A stretch of DNA of 64,000 nt from Ovis canadensis (GCF_042477335.2 NC_091247.1:39483501-39547500); one strand, 5' to 3'. Shown: positions 36,310-49,089, counted from the first letter of the stretch. Notes: generated by a model from the sequence alone, not told the origin. Made by a program: numbers and translations.

Positions 36310-39300
36310 TCTTAGTGGTCAGAGTGAGGGACGGTATGTATATACACACATATTTTAAAATACTTGTGCATATTTAGAAATATAGACATAACATTTTATA
36401 TCTATAGATATTGACACAATTTATCCATCATATATCATTTAGAACTATATCTACTGAAAGTCATAGTTCACACTAATAGGTCCAATCTAAATTTAACAGC
36501 AAAAGGTTCATTTCAGTTTCTCCCATTTGTTTTTTTCCATTTGTAACTCCCTTCTCTGACAGTAAGGACTTGACTCCTGTTACCCTTAATATATTGATTT
36601 ATTTGATCAATCATCCTGCACCATCAGTTCCTCCAGAGCCACCAGCACCTCTTCCCCATGTGGCTGACCTCACCCCACTGGGACCCTGAACCCCTTCTCG
36701 GACCACTGTGGTTCCTACTTTCCTTCCTTCCAGCATGGATGTCTATTTTGCGGGGTCTCACCTAGTGAGTTTGGGAAGAAATCATTTAGGAAGGGAAAGA
36801 AAATGATTAGAAACAGCACATTTATTTATTTTGCAAGAGAAAGGAGAGGAGAGTTTTTCCACTATAGCACTCTATTATGTGAATCTTCTTAAAGGTGAGT
36901 CCTTGAGCTGGTTTAGAATTGAAAGGAATAAATGGAATGATATTCTGAAAGTTTTACACCAAGAGGTGTTCCCGAGTAGATAGTATTTGCTTAAAGACAG
37001 TCTCAACAAGCCATGATAGTCTAACCCACAAATGACAGAAGCAATGTGTGAATAAGGACCCTGTGAACTTCTCTCTTTATGGTTTATCCTATAGATTCCC
37101 CGGGGGAGGGGCCTTGGGGCGAGCGTGGGGAGTGTACTGAGCAGGGAACTAGCTGTGGGTTCTAATATGGGCAGCACAGCCCATTCAAGGAGGCCACGTG
37201 ATGGATGCTAAACCCGCTGAGTGTTGGTCTTCTTGTGAGTAAAGCCTGATAATCCCTAGGTCCTCTTACAGTCAGACAGCACAGGGTCCCCAAAGCATGC
37301 TGCAAGTTTATCACATTGTCTGCACATCCTCCTCGAGGACAAGCCTCATTCATTATCTCCACGGTGCCCCAGCCTGGGTCTGGCAACTATAGGCATTCAG
37401 TTGGCCTTTGTGGGTGAGTGAGTACATGACTGATGGCCTCCGGCTGGCTGGTCTGATCCCCTCTTTAAAAGCATCTTCTCTTAGCACAGCTGAGAGCGCC
37501 TTCCCAGATTGCAAGCAAGAAGTCAGGCTTGTTAGGACTGCTGGTATTCTGCAAGGGCTGACATCCACCCCATCCCTCATAAGAAGCCCTGATTCCCTGA
37601 TAAGGGGAGGAAGTGACTGACACAGGAATTTGATCTGTGATAACCCGTTCCAGCACCCTCGGTGGACTGTGGTGTGTGGCCGCTGGTCGCATGAGGCAGC
37701 AGCAGCCACAGCCTCTAAAAGAATGTGTGTCCAATATTTGGTGCTGAAAGGCTGGAAGGAGAAGCACAGCCCAGGACGTGTCAGGGCGGAGGATTTCTGT
37801 GATGTGAAGGGTGTGATCCTCATGTGGGCAGCAAGTAGGGGATGGGGTCGTGGGGAAGAATTTAAAGAGTACCAGGTCTTGCTTCCTGGAGCAGAATTTT
37901 TTAAGAAATGTAAAATCTATCTTTTTAACATTTCATACTGTTTCCCCTGAATCTTTCAACCTGGCCCCCACTAAAACCGAATTTTAAATAATCTTAAAGT
38001 TTGCTGTGCCTTGCGTGCATCCATGAAACTTATGAAGAGCTCTGTTCCTTTGGAGATTGGAGGAAATAGTCTCTCATTTCAATCTGTAAGACAGCAGACA
38101 GGGATCTTTTAGTTTAGCAGTAGGGATGGGAGCGGGAGTGCAGGGGCAAATATGCATGAGAGCCAAGTGGTTGATTCCTATTCTTGGAGGAAGAAGGAAA
38201 AATCTACCCTGCTCAAAAATACCCCAGTAGGCTTCCATGCTTTTATCAAGATAATGTGTTAGTGGAAAGAGTCCTGGATTCAGTGACTGAAGTTCTGGAC
38301 ATCCACCTCCTTTTTGCCACCTGTGTTTTCTGTCCAGAGAAAGGAAAATTTACCTGAGTCTTAGATTTTCCCATCTGTACAATAAATGTCCTACTGTTGA
38401 TTATGCAACTCTGATACGAAATGTAAGTGATCTGTAAAATGCATGGGGCTAGGAATATGTGGAAAGTATTGGACGTATATATTCCCTGGAGGAGTAACCC
38501 ATCACCATTCACATCTCAGTGTTAATTGCATGAGCATTCTCTCAATTCTTAACCATAATTAACAGTGGGGGAAGTGAATTTTGTTTCAGATCAAGCTCCT
38601 ACTTTCACATCACAAGTTATTGGGGGAAGGAGTCTTTAGAGCTGGGCTTTCAGGGAGGGTATTGTAGAGAGGAGATTAGCTGTGGGTACCAGTGAGAAAT
38701 GGTGGATGCTCTGGACTCAGGGCGAGTTGAGTTGAAATCTCAGTTCTATTAGAGATGATGTCACCTGGGAAAAGTCATCAAACATCTTTGGGTTAAGATT
38801 TCACATCTTCTGTATAATGATGTAGGGCTTCTATAGCTGATCTTTGGGCCCTGACATTATTGCATTCCACGGTTTAGGTTGGGAAAGCAAAATACAGTTA
38901 TCTGGAGTATGATATGACATTACCTTGAATTATTTTCTAAAAAGAATTCAGAATATTGTCTATGAAGTGGCAGTTCAGATCTTACTTAAGGACAGATGGT
39001 TTCTGTCATTTGTAGATTCCCCAGCACAAAGCACAGTGGTGGCACACAGTAGGTATCTATGTATTATAGAGACATGTTATACAATATTAGCCTGCATTTT
39101 AGTGGAAGGAAAAAGTCAATTTTTCTGCTTGTACCACTGACAATTTTAAGAGTTCATCTAGTCTTTTATCAAAGGTTCTCCTGTTCATGTTTGTTTTCTT
39201 AGGTATAAAGAATTATTTAAATAGCAAAAATTCTAAATATTTAATAATTAGGGGTTGGGTAAGGAAATGTGGGTATATGCAAAATAAATGAAGTGTTATG

Positions 39301-39430
39301 TAGCCATGTAATAAAGATTATATAAATGCACATTGGCATATAAAGCTATTCAAGTTATATTAAGTTTTAAAAGGTAGATTACTACAAAGCTCTCCTAACA
39401 TGGAAAAAAAGACCAAAAGGTTTATATACC
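36310..39430. other. Intergenic, mostly unassigned
   Basis: About 3.1 kb with no named transposon that I can support. 36340-36450 is AT-rich. The 156-codon minus frame at 37353-37823 and its overlapping plus frames have no domain. It may include conserved non-coding DNA. Confidence 0.4.
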
Positions 39431-39439
39431 AAAATGCTT

Positions 39440-39850
39440 ACAGATTTTATATATCTTCATGGTACGACTAAAGATTTGTGAAATGAAAATCTGCTTCCTT
39501 TTTTCTTTTTTTCCTATTTGTTCTTTTAAAGATCTTAAATGAGATATAATTCACATACCATATAAAAGATCTTAAATGAGATATAATTCACATACCATAT
39601 AACTCACCCAATTAAACTGTATAATTTAATGGCTTTTAGTGTATTCGTAGAATTGTGTGACTACATGACCACAGTCAATGTTAGAACTTTTTCAACATCA
39701 CAAAAAAGAAACCTTGCACTCCTTAGCCATCACTTCTGAGTCCCACCCACCCCACTACCCATACCCTTGCAACCACTAATTTTTCTTTTTTGTCCCTATA
39801 TATTTAAAAACATTCTCTGGATTCATATTTTAAACTGATATTTATATGCC
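39440..39850 (-). mobile_element. Old L1 3' region, antisense
   Basis: AATTGTGTGACTACATGACC, then CAAAAAAGAAACCTTGCACT and CCCTTGCAACCACTAATTTT follow the same L1 region as 19940-20239. Confidence 0.7.
39528..39601. repeat. Perfect 37-bp tandem duplication
   Basis: Units 39528-39564 and 39565-39601 are identical and begin AAAGATCTTAAATGAGATAT. They lie at the edge of an old antisense L1. Confidence 0.95.
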
Positions 39851-39854
39851 TTAC

Positions 39855-42800
39855 CTAGGCTTTTCAGTAGAACTCATTTGTGACACATCTAATGGTCATG
39901 CATGAAAACAGCCATCACTGAACTGTTTGCTCTGGACCCAGACTAGGGACCAAAGCTGCATCTATAATCATGGGTGGTTTTTAGATCTGACAGCATTGGC
40001 TGGATTACTGTGTGAGGTGGGGTGTGAGGATCTCAAACTCCGTTTGGCTTCTCATGGTGCTCTCCTCCCTGGCTGGAGAGAGAGAGAGAAATTTCCCAGT
40101 AATTTTTAGCTCTTTTTATTCCTGATCTGGGATCTCTTTTCATTTTTTGGAGAGGGGACAGAGATATGACTGAAGCCCTCACCCTTAACATCCATTTTCA
40201 TGCTATGGTTTGCACAGCTTTGTTTCTCATCAAGAATCACTGATTTGAAGTGAAATGATTTCTATATGATAGGTCTAGTTTGCAAACTCAACCAGGTAAA
40301 CTCAAGTCATGCATATTTGCTATTCAAGTTTTTGAAATGGTGTGTCAGTTGGTCTTAGGTATTAGAACTGTGATGTTACAGCTAAGGAATATAGGCTGGT
40401 TTTTAACAAGTAGTTTACTATTTCCTAAAGTTTTGTTATAAGAATTAATTATGCTAATATTTATTAATCATCTCCAATGTAGAAAGCCTTGAGAGAAATG
40501 CTCAAATATACAAAGTATAATATGACTGGAATAAAAATTATAAGCCTGGACCTCCAGTCTTTGGACACCATAATCCTTTCCTTATGTACGCTATTAAGGA
40601 GATCAGTCTCCTTAACTCTGATGGCAACCAACATAAGCCTATCTGGAAAACACAGCTATACATGAAGTTAAATCATATGAACCACCAGTGTTATACCATT
40701 TCAATGTACAAAGGCAACAATTGCAAATGGCTCAATCTAATCAAATAAGAAAAATTTGCACTAAATAACAATAATGAATCTTACCGTTTACCTGTAGAGG
40801 ACTTAAAATATTTTATAGGCTTTATCTCATTTGGTCTCACAACAACCTTATGAGGTAAGTAGCGTTTTGGTCTTCATATATTTTTATTTATTTTTTATTA
40901 AAATATAGTTGATTTATAATATTGTATTAGTTTTAAGTGTAAAAGCATATTTATTTTACACATAAATAAGAAAACAGAATCTCAGAAAGGCTCAGTAATC
41001 AGCTCAAGTTTCTATGATCAATCAGTGGTCTTACTGTGTTCAATATGATATGCAGAAAGGTCTGTGTAACACAAAAAGTTATGTTCTTAAATATTGTATT
41101 AAAGGAAACATTAAAGGAGTTATAAGAGAAAGTAGTGGCTATGGAAATGTTTGTATCCAAATTTTTAGCAAATAGTGGGTGCTTAATAAAATTAGAGGGC
41201 AGAGAAGGGAATGATGAATGCTAATAAAAATGCCAAAGCATTAAATTGTTTTCATATCTTTCTTTTATATTCCAAAGTATACAGAACCATGTTCCCTTAT
41301 GCTGTAACATCTCTCCTTGAGCCCTATCTGCATCTGATTTTGTTTTCAGAGGTTCTGAGAGAATAAAGGCCCACCTTAGTCAGTAATCTCTGGCCACTAC
41401 CAAGAATCTTCAAACCATTGAACAAAAGATTTCATTTCCACATGAAGTTCTTTCTTCTCTTTCCAATGGGCTCCTAACAAACCCAGTATCCAACCATAAA
41501 CTAGTTGAGATAAGATGTATATGCATGAAAATCGAATAGCAAAACGAAACATCAGAGGAGATATGTGACCTCAGAACGGGTCCTGTCCTGACCAATATGT
41601 CCCAGTTAGAATTCTGTTGCATCTCCAATTCAGGCAGTCTTTGGGCAGAGGCAATCTGCCTGGTAGGACACCTCTGAGTTTACTAACAACAATCACTAAC
41701 TGATAAAACACCAATGTGTGAACCACTTGACTCCATCTTATGATGAATACTTTCTCCCGAAGTTCCGTCATGGGAATTCACCACTCTATAAGTTTTGTTT
41801 GTAAAATAAGTGCTGACAACTGCTTCTGCAGCTATTCCAGAATCCTGACATCTATCAATGATTTGGGAGCAATGGAATGATACAAATTGTTCTCAAAAGT
41901 CATTGATACCAAAGGGCAATTCTAAGTTCTTCCAAAGCATTATGGATGAGCAACACAAAGATGTCTATAAATGCTATCAGACACTGCCCGCCGCATGAGC
42001 AAAACCTTCGGTGAGAAGAGAGATACAGAAGAGTGTGACAGGGGTGGGAGTGTGCAGGATAACCAAAATTAGCTCCCAATCTGAGCTCCTCATTTCTGCC
42101 TTCTCTGGAATGGCTGTCATTTCCACAGTTTTCCCATACATGGTCCATTCTGAGATGATTCTCATTCAGAGGTCTAAATGTCAACGGCGCTAAAAAAGCT
42201 CCTGAATTTCTGATGATGAATGAATGTGTAACATTTCAAACAGATACTCTGGAATCTTCTCAGTCTGCCAGAAAAGCAGCTAGGGAGAGGACCATGGGTA
42301 TGTATTGACGCAAGGCCTTATTTCTGGCCTTGTAAAGAGATGTCTCAAACATACAGGAGCATACTTCTGGTTGATACCTCATCCTATTAATAGAGTTCCA
42401 CCTTGACCTGGAGCTCCCTGGCCTTCCCATTGTTTTATGTAGGCAACCTCATTCCCCAAGAAGGTCGGAGGCTGGCAGTTAATAGGCAAATGGGCCTTCA
42501 GGCCAGCTGTTGTAGAGGCCCAAGTAAAAGGTCGAGACTTCCCCCAAAGTTCTCCTTTAGAAAAGAGCCCACTCTATTACTGTCTGAATTCTTTTCTCTT
42601 GACCAGTAAAATATTGCTTGAAGAAAACATCAACCTGATAACCTTAGTTGGATATTTATTGAGGTCCATCTGAACTGACAAAGTAAAAAAGAAGCAAAGG
42701 AATTTAACTCATATCTCACAATTATTTCTGAAAGTATGTTTCCCGATTGCAACCACCCAGTGATATAAAGGAGGGGAAAGTCTTTTGAAAATAAGCTTTA

Positions 42801-43525
42801 AAGCAATAAATTGGATGATTACCTTAGATCGGTCATAAATGCATACCCGAGGACAGTTGAAAAACTGACAGCTAATGTTATCCAAATGTGTTTGTGCTTG
42901 GGATCAGTTTTCTAGTGTCAGGCTGATTTTTCCAATGTCTTAAAAGTGAAAATGAGGAGGTCTAGAAAATGTGATAAATGACTCAAAAATGGCTCAAGCA
43001 ATGACACTGGTGTTGAAGATTCAACTAAGGGGTCTGAATGCAGTCTTTTGAAAAATACGAAAATAGAAACAATTTTAAATTCATATTTTTTACAACACTA
43101 TTTTAAATACATGTGTTAACATTGTTAAATGAGATAATATAAGTAAAAATTTGACCATTTCTTCTACATCTTTAAAAGATGAACACCCTCTTCCCTCAAT
43201 CTATGTCTTTTCTTAATCCTTCATTGGGAAAAATGGGAGGAATTACATTATACTTGGTGTATATGGGGCATTTGACTAATAAAGAGAAAATGTCAAGTGT
43301 CCTCCTTATGAGCGAGATTAGATGTGATTGTGTCTTGTTTTGCTTGAATTACTCGTTACAATTTTTAAAATACTGTCAGCAAGCATTCTGTAGAATATGT
43401 AAATCTGTATTACAACTGAAATTATTAAAACCATTAGCCAACTTAGTAAATTTATTGTTCTGATGCCATCCAGCTTATTCTTTAAAAAAAGCCTGCCTAT
43501 TTCCCAGTTTAGTTTAGACCTAGTT
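39855..43525. other. Intergenic, unassigned; short L1 end at 40868-40970
   Basis: AT-rich DNA. 40868-40970 (AAAATATAGTTGATTTATAA) is a ruminant L1-type end. The frames at 41900-42184 and 42403-42609 have no domain. No splice-linked exons are visible. Confidence 0.4.
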
Positions 43526-43527
43526 TT

Positions 43528-43676
43528 CACTTTCGTGCATTGGAGAAGGAAATGGCAACCCACTCCAGTGTGCTTGCCTGGAGAATCCCAGGGACAGGGG
43601 AGCCTGGTGGGCTGCCGTCTATGGGGTTGCACAGAGTCAGACACGACTGAAGCGACGCAGCAGCAGCAGCAGTTTA
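43528..43676 (+). mobile_element. Bov-A2-type SINE unit
   Basis: CATTGGAGAAGGAAATGGCA … CTGCCGTCTATGGGGTTGCA, ending in (CAG)n at 43659-43674. Confidence 0.9.
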
Positions 43677-43869
43677 ACTGTTAGATTTCGGGGAAGAGGT
43701 CTTTGACAAATTTCATTTCACTTTGGGGTATTTTGGTTTCCCTGTTTATATAAAAAGATGATGTTGTGTGCCCTGCTTTTCCCACAGGATTATGGTGAGG
43801 ATCTGATGACACGAAAGTGAACTGAGAGTATTGCAGTAGTCAGGTTTTCTTTACTTAAATGTATATACT

Positions 43870-43889
43870 AAAAAAAAAAAAAAAAAAAA
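43870..43889. repeat. Poly-A tract, 20 A
   Basis: Uninterrupted run of 20 A, followed at 43913-43985 by a GA-rich low-complexity tract (GGAAGGGAGAGAGGGAAGAT and on). Confidence 0.95.
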
Positions 43890-44017
43890 CTAACCTGAAG
43901 CATTCAGAGCATATGTGGAGGAAGGGAGAGAGGGAAGATAGAAAGAGGAAAGGCAGGAAGGATAAGAGGGAAGGAGGGAGAGACAACCTAGAGAATACAT
44001 TGTTCTGGACCCCAGAT

Positions 44018-44023
44018 TATAAA
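44018..44023 (+). promoter_or_regulatory. TATAAA motif before the small frame at 44097
   Basis: TATAAA lies 79 bases before an ATG with G at -3. The same spacing is seen in the gastrokine gene of this window (76 bases). A single TATA motif can occur by chance. Confidence 0.3.
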
Positions 44024-44096
44024 GGTTGAGGGATTTTCAGCCCCCTTTCTTCCTTACATCTATCAACTCCGGTTACTTAATTCATCCCACGTGGCG

Positions 44097-44264
44097 ATGA
44101 GAGGACAAGCTGGAGGAATCTTCCTAATTCTCCTGGCTTTGCAGACCTCAGTTTTCCATGAACTTTGTTTTCCTTTTTCAGACACAGCTAATGTGAACTT
44201 CGCTGGAGTTCAGGGTTTGACCTTCTCTTGTATGGAGTATTTTAATGACTGTATCAGCCAGTGA
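44097..44264 (+). CDS. Candidate 55-residue secreted small protein, unrecognised
   Basis: An ATG with G at -3 opens a 55-codon frame ending in TGA. The first 20 residues (MRGQAGGIFLILLALQTSVF) look like a signal peptide: a basic N-terminus, then a hydrophobic core. The remainder is short, with three Cys (positions 24, 45, 52). A TATAAA motif lies 79 bases upstream. I do not recognise the family. Within the frame, TTGTTTTCCTTTTTCAG (ending at 44181) looks like a splice acceptor, so part of this could instead be intron, with an exon starting at 44182. It could be a real small gene, the first exon of a longer gene, a decayed gene or chance. No repeat match was noticed. Confidence 0.25.
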   Translation: MRGQAGGIFLILLALQTSVFHELCFPFSDTANVNFAGVQGLTFSCMEYFNDCISQ

Positions 44265-44269
44265 AGAAA

Positions 44270-45640
44270 GAAATGGTCCATTCAGTGAATGAAAACTTGT
44301 CATTAATAAGTTAACTGTGTACTCATTTAATCATTTTCCCAAAGTTTCTAAGTAGTTTTCAAAAGCTGTGTTTGAATCACAGCTTAGGGCATGATATAAG
44401 ACAGAGAAGATAACAAATTTTAAAATGAGGTTTTATTTAAAAGGGAGAATAACTATTCTCAAAGCCTCAAGCTGAATAGATATCTACATTCATAACAGTT
44501 ATTAGAACTAAGCCTTATGCTAAACACTGTTGTCCATGCATTACAGATGGCAAAGGTAAAGCTTTGAGGGCTTAGGAAAATTGTCTATTCAGGGCAAAGA
44601 TCAAATGTTTCTGAGGACCAGGTCACACTGAGAATCAGGAAGTTCTAGGCTAGACTATGTTTGATTCTGGGCAATACATTTAAAATTGCATTTTCAAGTC
44701 ACAAAGGTAAAAATAAAATATTCAAAATTTAAAAAATTATTCCTAGGAAGAAAAAGAATACAAATTTACCTGCAAATTCAATGCATAGGGGAAGTGGGAA
44801 TATCACTAAGAGGCTGGGGTAAGGCAATTTAAAGACACTGTAAAGCGGAATCCCACAAGGTTGCCTGGTTGGTGAGAGCCCTGTGGATGAAGGCCATGTA
44901 GAATTTTTCTTCCACAGAGCATGGGAACAAACGTGCCACGTGTGTGCAGAGCAAGACAGTGTGTGTGGGCTTGGCTGAGAGTAATAGGGAAGAGTCAACA
45001 GAGGATCACGGGAAGGAAGGGATGGAAAATGTCTGGTGATACTGCTTTACAAGAAAACCAAAGATGCTGTTAAAACGTTTTAGCTACTTACTGGAGACGT
45101 TTGTTCATTTAATAAAACCCTTGAATGAGTGACACTGGAGCCTGGCCTTTTCCTCAGCGACAATTCAGCAATGAAAGAACTTCTTTCAATGGAGAAATTA
45201 ACTTCTTGTTGGCTCTGTACCAAGTAAAGAATAGAAAATAGCAAAGAAAATAAAGCAGGAGCCAATCTTTATCTTCTCCCTGGAAAGCCCCCTGTTTCCC
45301 CAAGACCCTCTCCCTCTGGTCCTTGGCAGCCTCCTTCACAGCTGTCCTCCTCCTCTTCTCGCTGTTGTACTCACTGGCGCTTTCCATGGAGAACCTTGTC
45401 TTGCTGTTAATGTGATTATCTGGTGCTACAGACCATTTATCTACTGCCTTCACCGGTATGCTCTGCTTATGTACTGTTTCAGGGAGGCTCACAGTATTTG
45501 CCATCAGCTCTGTAGTTCTGCAGGGTAAGTTACTTTACTCCTGAAGTTTACGGTATTCCTTCAGTATGACTGAAACTCAAAATAGACTTAACTTTAGTAA
45601 AAATGAAAATAGTTCTGATTCTACTTGTATAGATTGAGAT
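44270..45640. other. Intergenic, unassigned, with a 116-codon minus frame
   Basis: A minus frame at 45154-45504 is strongly hydrophilic, then hydrophobic (DWLLLYFLCYFLFFTWYRAN). On the plus strand TTCTGCAGGGTAAGTTAC at 45517-45534 is a near-consensus splice donor after a pyrimidine-rich stretch. Neither is enough to call a gene. Confidence 0.3.
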
Positions 45641-45645
45641 TCTAT

Positions 45646-46372
45646 CGGATCAGATCAGATCAGTTGCTCAGTTGTGTCCTATTCTTTGTGACCCCATGAA
45701 TCGCAGCACACCAGGCCTCCCTATCCATCACTAACTCCCGGAGTTCACTCAGACTCACGTCCATTGAGTCCGTGATGCCATCCAGCCATCTCATCCTCTC
45801 GTCCCCTTCTCCTCCTGCCCCCAATCCCTCCCAGCATCAGAGTCTTTTCCAATGAGTCAACTCTTCACATGAGGTGGCCAAAGTACTGGAGTTTCTGGAG
45901 CTTTAACATCATTCCTTCCAAAGAACATCCAGGGCTGATCTCCTTCAGAATGGACTGGTTGGATCTCCTTGCAGTCCAAGGAACTCTCAAGAGTCTTCTC
46001 CAACACCACAGTTCAAAAGCATCAATTCTTCGGCACTCAGCCTTCTTCACAGTCCAACTCTCGCATCCATACATGACCGCTGGAAAAACCATAGCCTTGA
46101 CTAGACGGACCTGTGTTGGCAAAGTAACGTTTCTGCTTTTGAATATGCTCTCTAGGTTGATCATAACTTTTCTTCCAAGGAGTAAGCGTCTTTTAATTTC
46201 ATGGCTGCAATCACCATCTGCAGTGATTTTGGAGGCCCCCAAAATAAAGTCTGACACTGTTTCCACTGTTTCCCCATCTATTTCCCATGAAGTGATGGGA
46301 CCAGATGCCATGATCTTCGTTTTCTGAATGTGGAGCTTTAAGCCAACTTTTCACTCTCCTCTTTCATCAGGA
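45646..46372 (-). mobile_element. BovB LINE 3' part with target-site duplication
   Basis: The minus frame 45865-46311 (148 codons) covers the reverse transcriptase C-terminal region (AMVFPAVMYGCESWTVKKAE). GAGATTCTAT at 45636-45645 and 46373-46382 exactly flanks the element. Confidence 0.95.
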
Positions 46373-46549
46373 GAGATTCTATAGGGTTTGCTTAAAATTT
46401 GTTGTATTTAACTGAGTTTTATGGGCAGAGATGATACATTTTACTAACTTTAATGAATGCTGGGATCTATATATACATGTTTGCATGTGTGTTGGATTGT
46501 ATCACTCACTCAGTTAAAATTCTGGTGACTATAACATCATGCATTTGTT

Positions 46550-46788
46550 CCGTTGCTCAGCCATATCCAGTTCTTTGCAACCCCATGGACTGCAGCATGC
46601 CAGGCTTCCCTGTCCTTCCCTATCTCCTGGAGTTTGCTCAAACTCAAGTCTATTGAGTTGATGATACCATCCAACCATCTCATCTTCTGTCATTCCCTTC
46701 TCTTCCTGCCTTCAATCTTTCCCAACATCAAGGTCTTTTCCAATGAGTCACCTCTTCGCATGAGGTGGCCAAAGTAATGGAGCTTCAG
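46550..46788 (-). mobile_element. BovB 3' fragment
   Basis: GTTGCTCAGCCATATCCAGT … GAGGTGGCCAAAGTAATGGA. More diverged than its neighbour at 45.6-46.4 kb. Confidence 0.85.
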
Positions 46789-47043
46789 CAAATATGATAT
46801 GTTATTGCTATAAAAGCTCTACACTTACTTTCTCTCTTGAACTCTGGTTTCTGCACATATAAATACCTCCTTGGCATGTTGGCCTTGCTGCCCCATGTTC
46901 TGTCTAACATGCTAGGCTAAAATTCCCCCTGCAAATCACCTTTTAGATGACCGGTTTTCCAATGTTTATCTTTTAAATGAAAAGTATGTGAGGAGTCATC
47001 TTTTTTTGTATCCTGAACAGTCTTTTCATTTTCCCCTCAGCAG

Positions 47044-47200
47044 GTTGGGCTCTAGAGTCAGACTTCCAGGATTGAAATCCCAGTTTTATTACTTAGTCCC
47101 TGTCCTGTGATAGGCTTTACTGTTTCATTTCTTTGAGCCTTGGTTTCCTGGAGTCCAAAATAGTGCCTATCACGTGGAACTGTGAAAATTAAAGTAGATC
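47044..47200 (+). mobile_element. MIR SINE
   Basis: GGGCTCTAGAGTCAGACTTC, then TTGAAATCCCAGTTTTATTA and TTTCTTTGAGCCTTGGTTTC follow the MIR core. Confidence 0.7.
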
Positions 47201-47242
47201 ACTCATGTTAATAAATTAGTGCATTTTCAGCACGTAATGGGA

Positions 47243-47463
47243 GCTTCCCCTGTGGCTCAGCAGTAAAGAATCCACCTGCAACCCAGGAACCACAGGAGAT
47301 GCAGGTTTGATTCTGGAATTGGGAAGGTTCCCTGGAGGAGGGCATGGTAATCCACTCCAGTATTGTTTCTTGGAGGCTCCCATGGACAGAGGACCCTGGC
47401 GGGCTACAGTCCAGAGGGTTGCAAAGAGTCGAACACAATTGGAGCGACTTAGCACACAGGCAT
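47243..47463 (+). mobile_element. Bov-tA SINE
   Basis: CTTCCCCTGTGGCTCAGCAG head, ATGCAGGTTTGATTCTGGAA middle, GTTGCAAAGAGTCGAACACA tail. Confidence 0.9.
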
Positions 47464-47799
47464 GCAGCACGTAATGAACTCAACATTTGCTGTTGTTATT
47501 GTCATCGTCCTCTACCTCTTCCCTATCCTCGCACTAGTTTGACTCAACCAGATGATTTTGCCTCTTACTTCTTAGAGGAAATTGAGGATGTCAGGTATGA
47601 AGTTCCTCAACATCTACCACCACCAATGTGGCTGGATCTCTACCAGTCTTCTCCTCTCTCCCTTCACTGTAGGTAAAGATGATCCCCTTTCTATGGTTTA
47701 CCCTCCTCCTCCCAGTTGTATATTCTTTGCCACCCTGCTCAGCCCATCAAACCAGCCTTTCTTGGGGATGGAGAGCAGTGTTAGAGTGAATGACTGGGC

Positions 47800-47995
47800 T
47801 TGGAACTGAACCAAGCTGGTGTCAATCTTGAACCTTCCTCTTCTTGGTTTTCTGACTAGCCTCTTCATCTGAAAAATGGAAACGATGGCTTAAATGACTG
47901 TAGGTCATAGAGTTTTGGGGAGAATTGGGTAAGATAATAACCATAAGCATGGAACTCAGTGCCTGGCACAAAATAGGATCTGAATAAATGGCAGC
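47800..47995 (+). mobile_element. MIR SINE
   Basis: CCTCTTCATCTGAAAAATGG … CTCAGTGCCTGGCACAAAAT … GAATAAATGGC follows the MIR 3' half. Confidence 0.65.
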
Positions 47996-48423
47996 CTTTT
48001 ATTCTCATTGTTATGTCTGTGAGCACTGCCAGCCTCATGCCACTGTGCATTACACAGTGTAGGTGCTTGATAAACATTTGTTCTAGAGGTGGTGGTGAAT
48101 GACGAATTATTAGCCATGATAAGTTGACTCTGGCTGGGGCTCAAGATTCCTGACTCCTCAGAGAGCTGACTGATATCACAAGTTCAAGGGACCAACATTC
48201 ATGTAGCAGGGGCATGTTCCAGGCAAAATCATTGTATTTCTATGAGGATTTTGCCCCAAACCTAATGCAGTCTCCTGATGAGCTGGATTGGACCAGGGAG
48301 GGGAACATTTTCTGGCTATATGCAGGTTCAAAGATTAGAGCCCAAGGGCAGCAGCAATCTCTTTTCCCCTGAGGACCACACATCAATCCATTTGAGAAGA
48401 AAAGCCACCCTGTAGAAACACAG

Positions 48424-48631
48424 GCTTCCCTGGTGGTTCAGAAGGTTAAAAATCTGCCTTCAATGCAGGAGATCCAGGTTTGATCCCTGGGTCAGGAAGA
48501 TCCCCTGGAGAAGGAAATGGCAACCCACTCCAGTATTCTTGCCTGGAGAATTCTATGGACAGAGGAGCCTGGCAGGCTACAGTCCATGGGGTCGCAAAGA
48601 GTAAGACATGACTGAGCAACTAATATTATAA
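48424..48631 (+). mobile_element. Bov-tA SINE with perfect target-site duplication
   Basis: Head CTTCCCTGGTGGTTCAGAAG, tail GGTCGCAAAGAGTAAGACAT. TAGAAACACAG occurs at 48413-48423 and 48632-48642 on either side. Confidence 0.95.
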
Positions 48632-48987
48632 TAGAAACACAGTAAGAAAAAAAAAAGGGTCCAGAGACTTTGATTCTGAAGGTCTGTCAAAGAGAGTGGT
48701 AGCTTGGGGAGGGTGTGTTTTCTTAATTGGAGGATACCCACACCTTTTTTGTCTCATCTGCCATGTGGAGGAAGGGTTCTCATGAGTCAAGATCTGGCTA
48801 GTATTGCCAAAGACTTAGTCTGTAGAGAAATAGTCTAAAAAGAATATCAATATTTTCAAAGGAGACCTCAAGGAGGGAGAGTAGTATGGCATGGGGTAGA
48901 AGATAGATGGCAAGAGAGGTAATTGTCTTTAAAGATCTGATGCACCAGCAGTTTTGGGGAAGATGGGGACACTTAGGAAAATTAGTG

Positions 48988-49089
48988 TCCCTAACTCCAG
49001 GAGTTGGTGATGGACAGGGAGGCCTGGCATGCTGCGATTCATGGGGTCGCAAAGAGTCGGACACGACTGAGCGACTGAACTGAACTGAA
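48988..49089 (+). mobile_element. BovB 3' end, about 100 bp
   Basis: CAGGAGTTGGTGATGGACAG … GGACACGACTGAGCGACTGA with terminal ACTGAACTGAA. Almost undiverged from the other young copies. Confidence 0.9.

Noticed and set aside
37353-37823. 156-codon minus frame
   Set aside because: No recognisable domain, no promoter or splice context, and overlapping frames of similar length on the other strand; probably chance.
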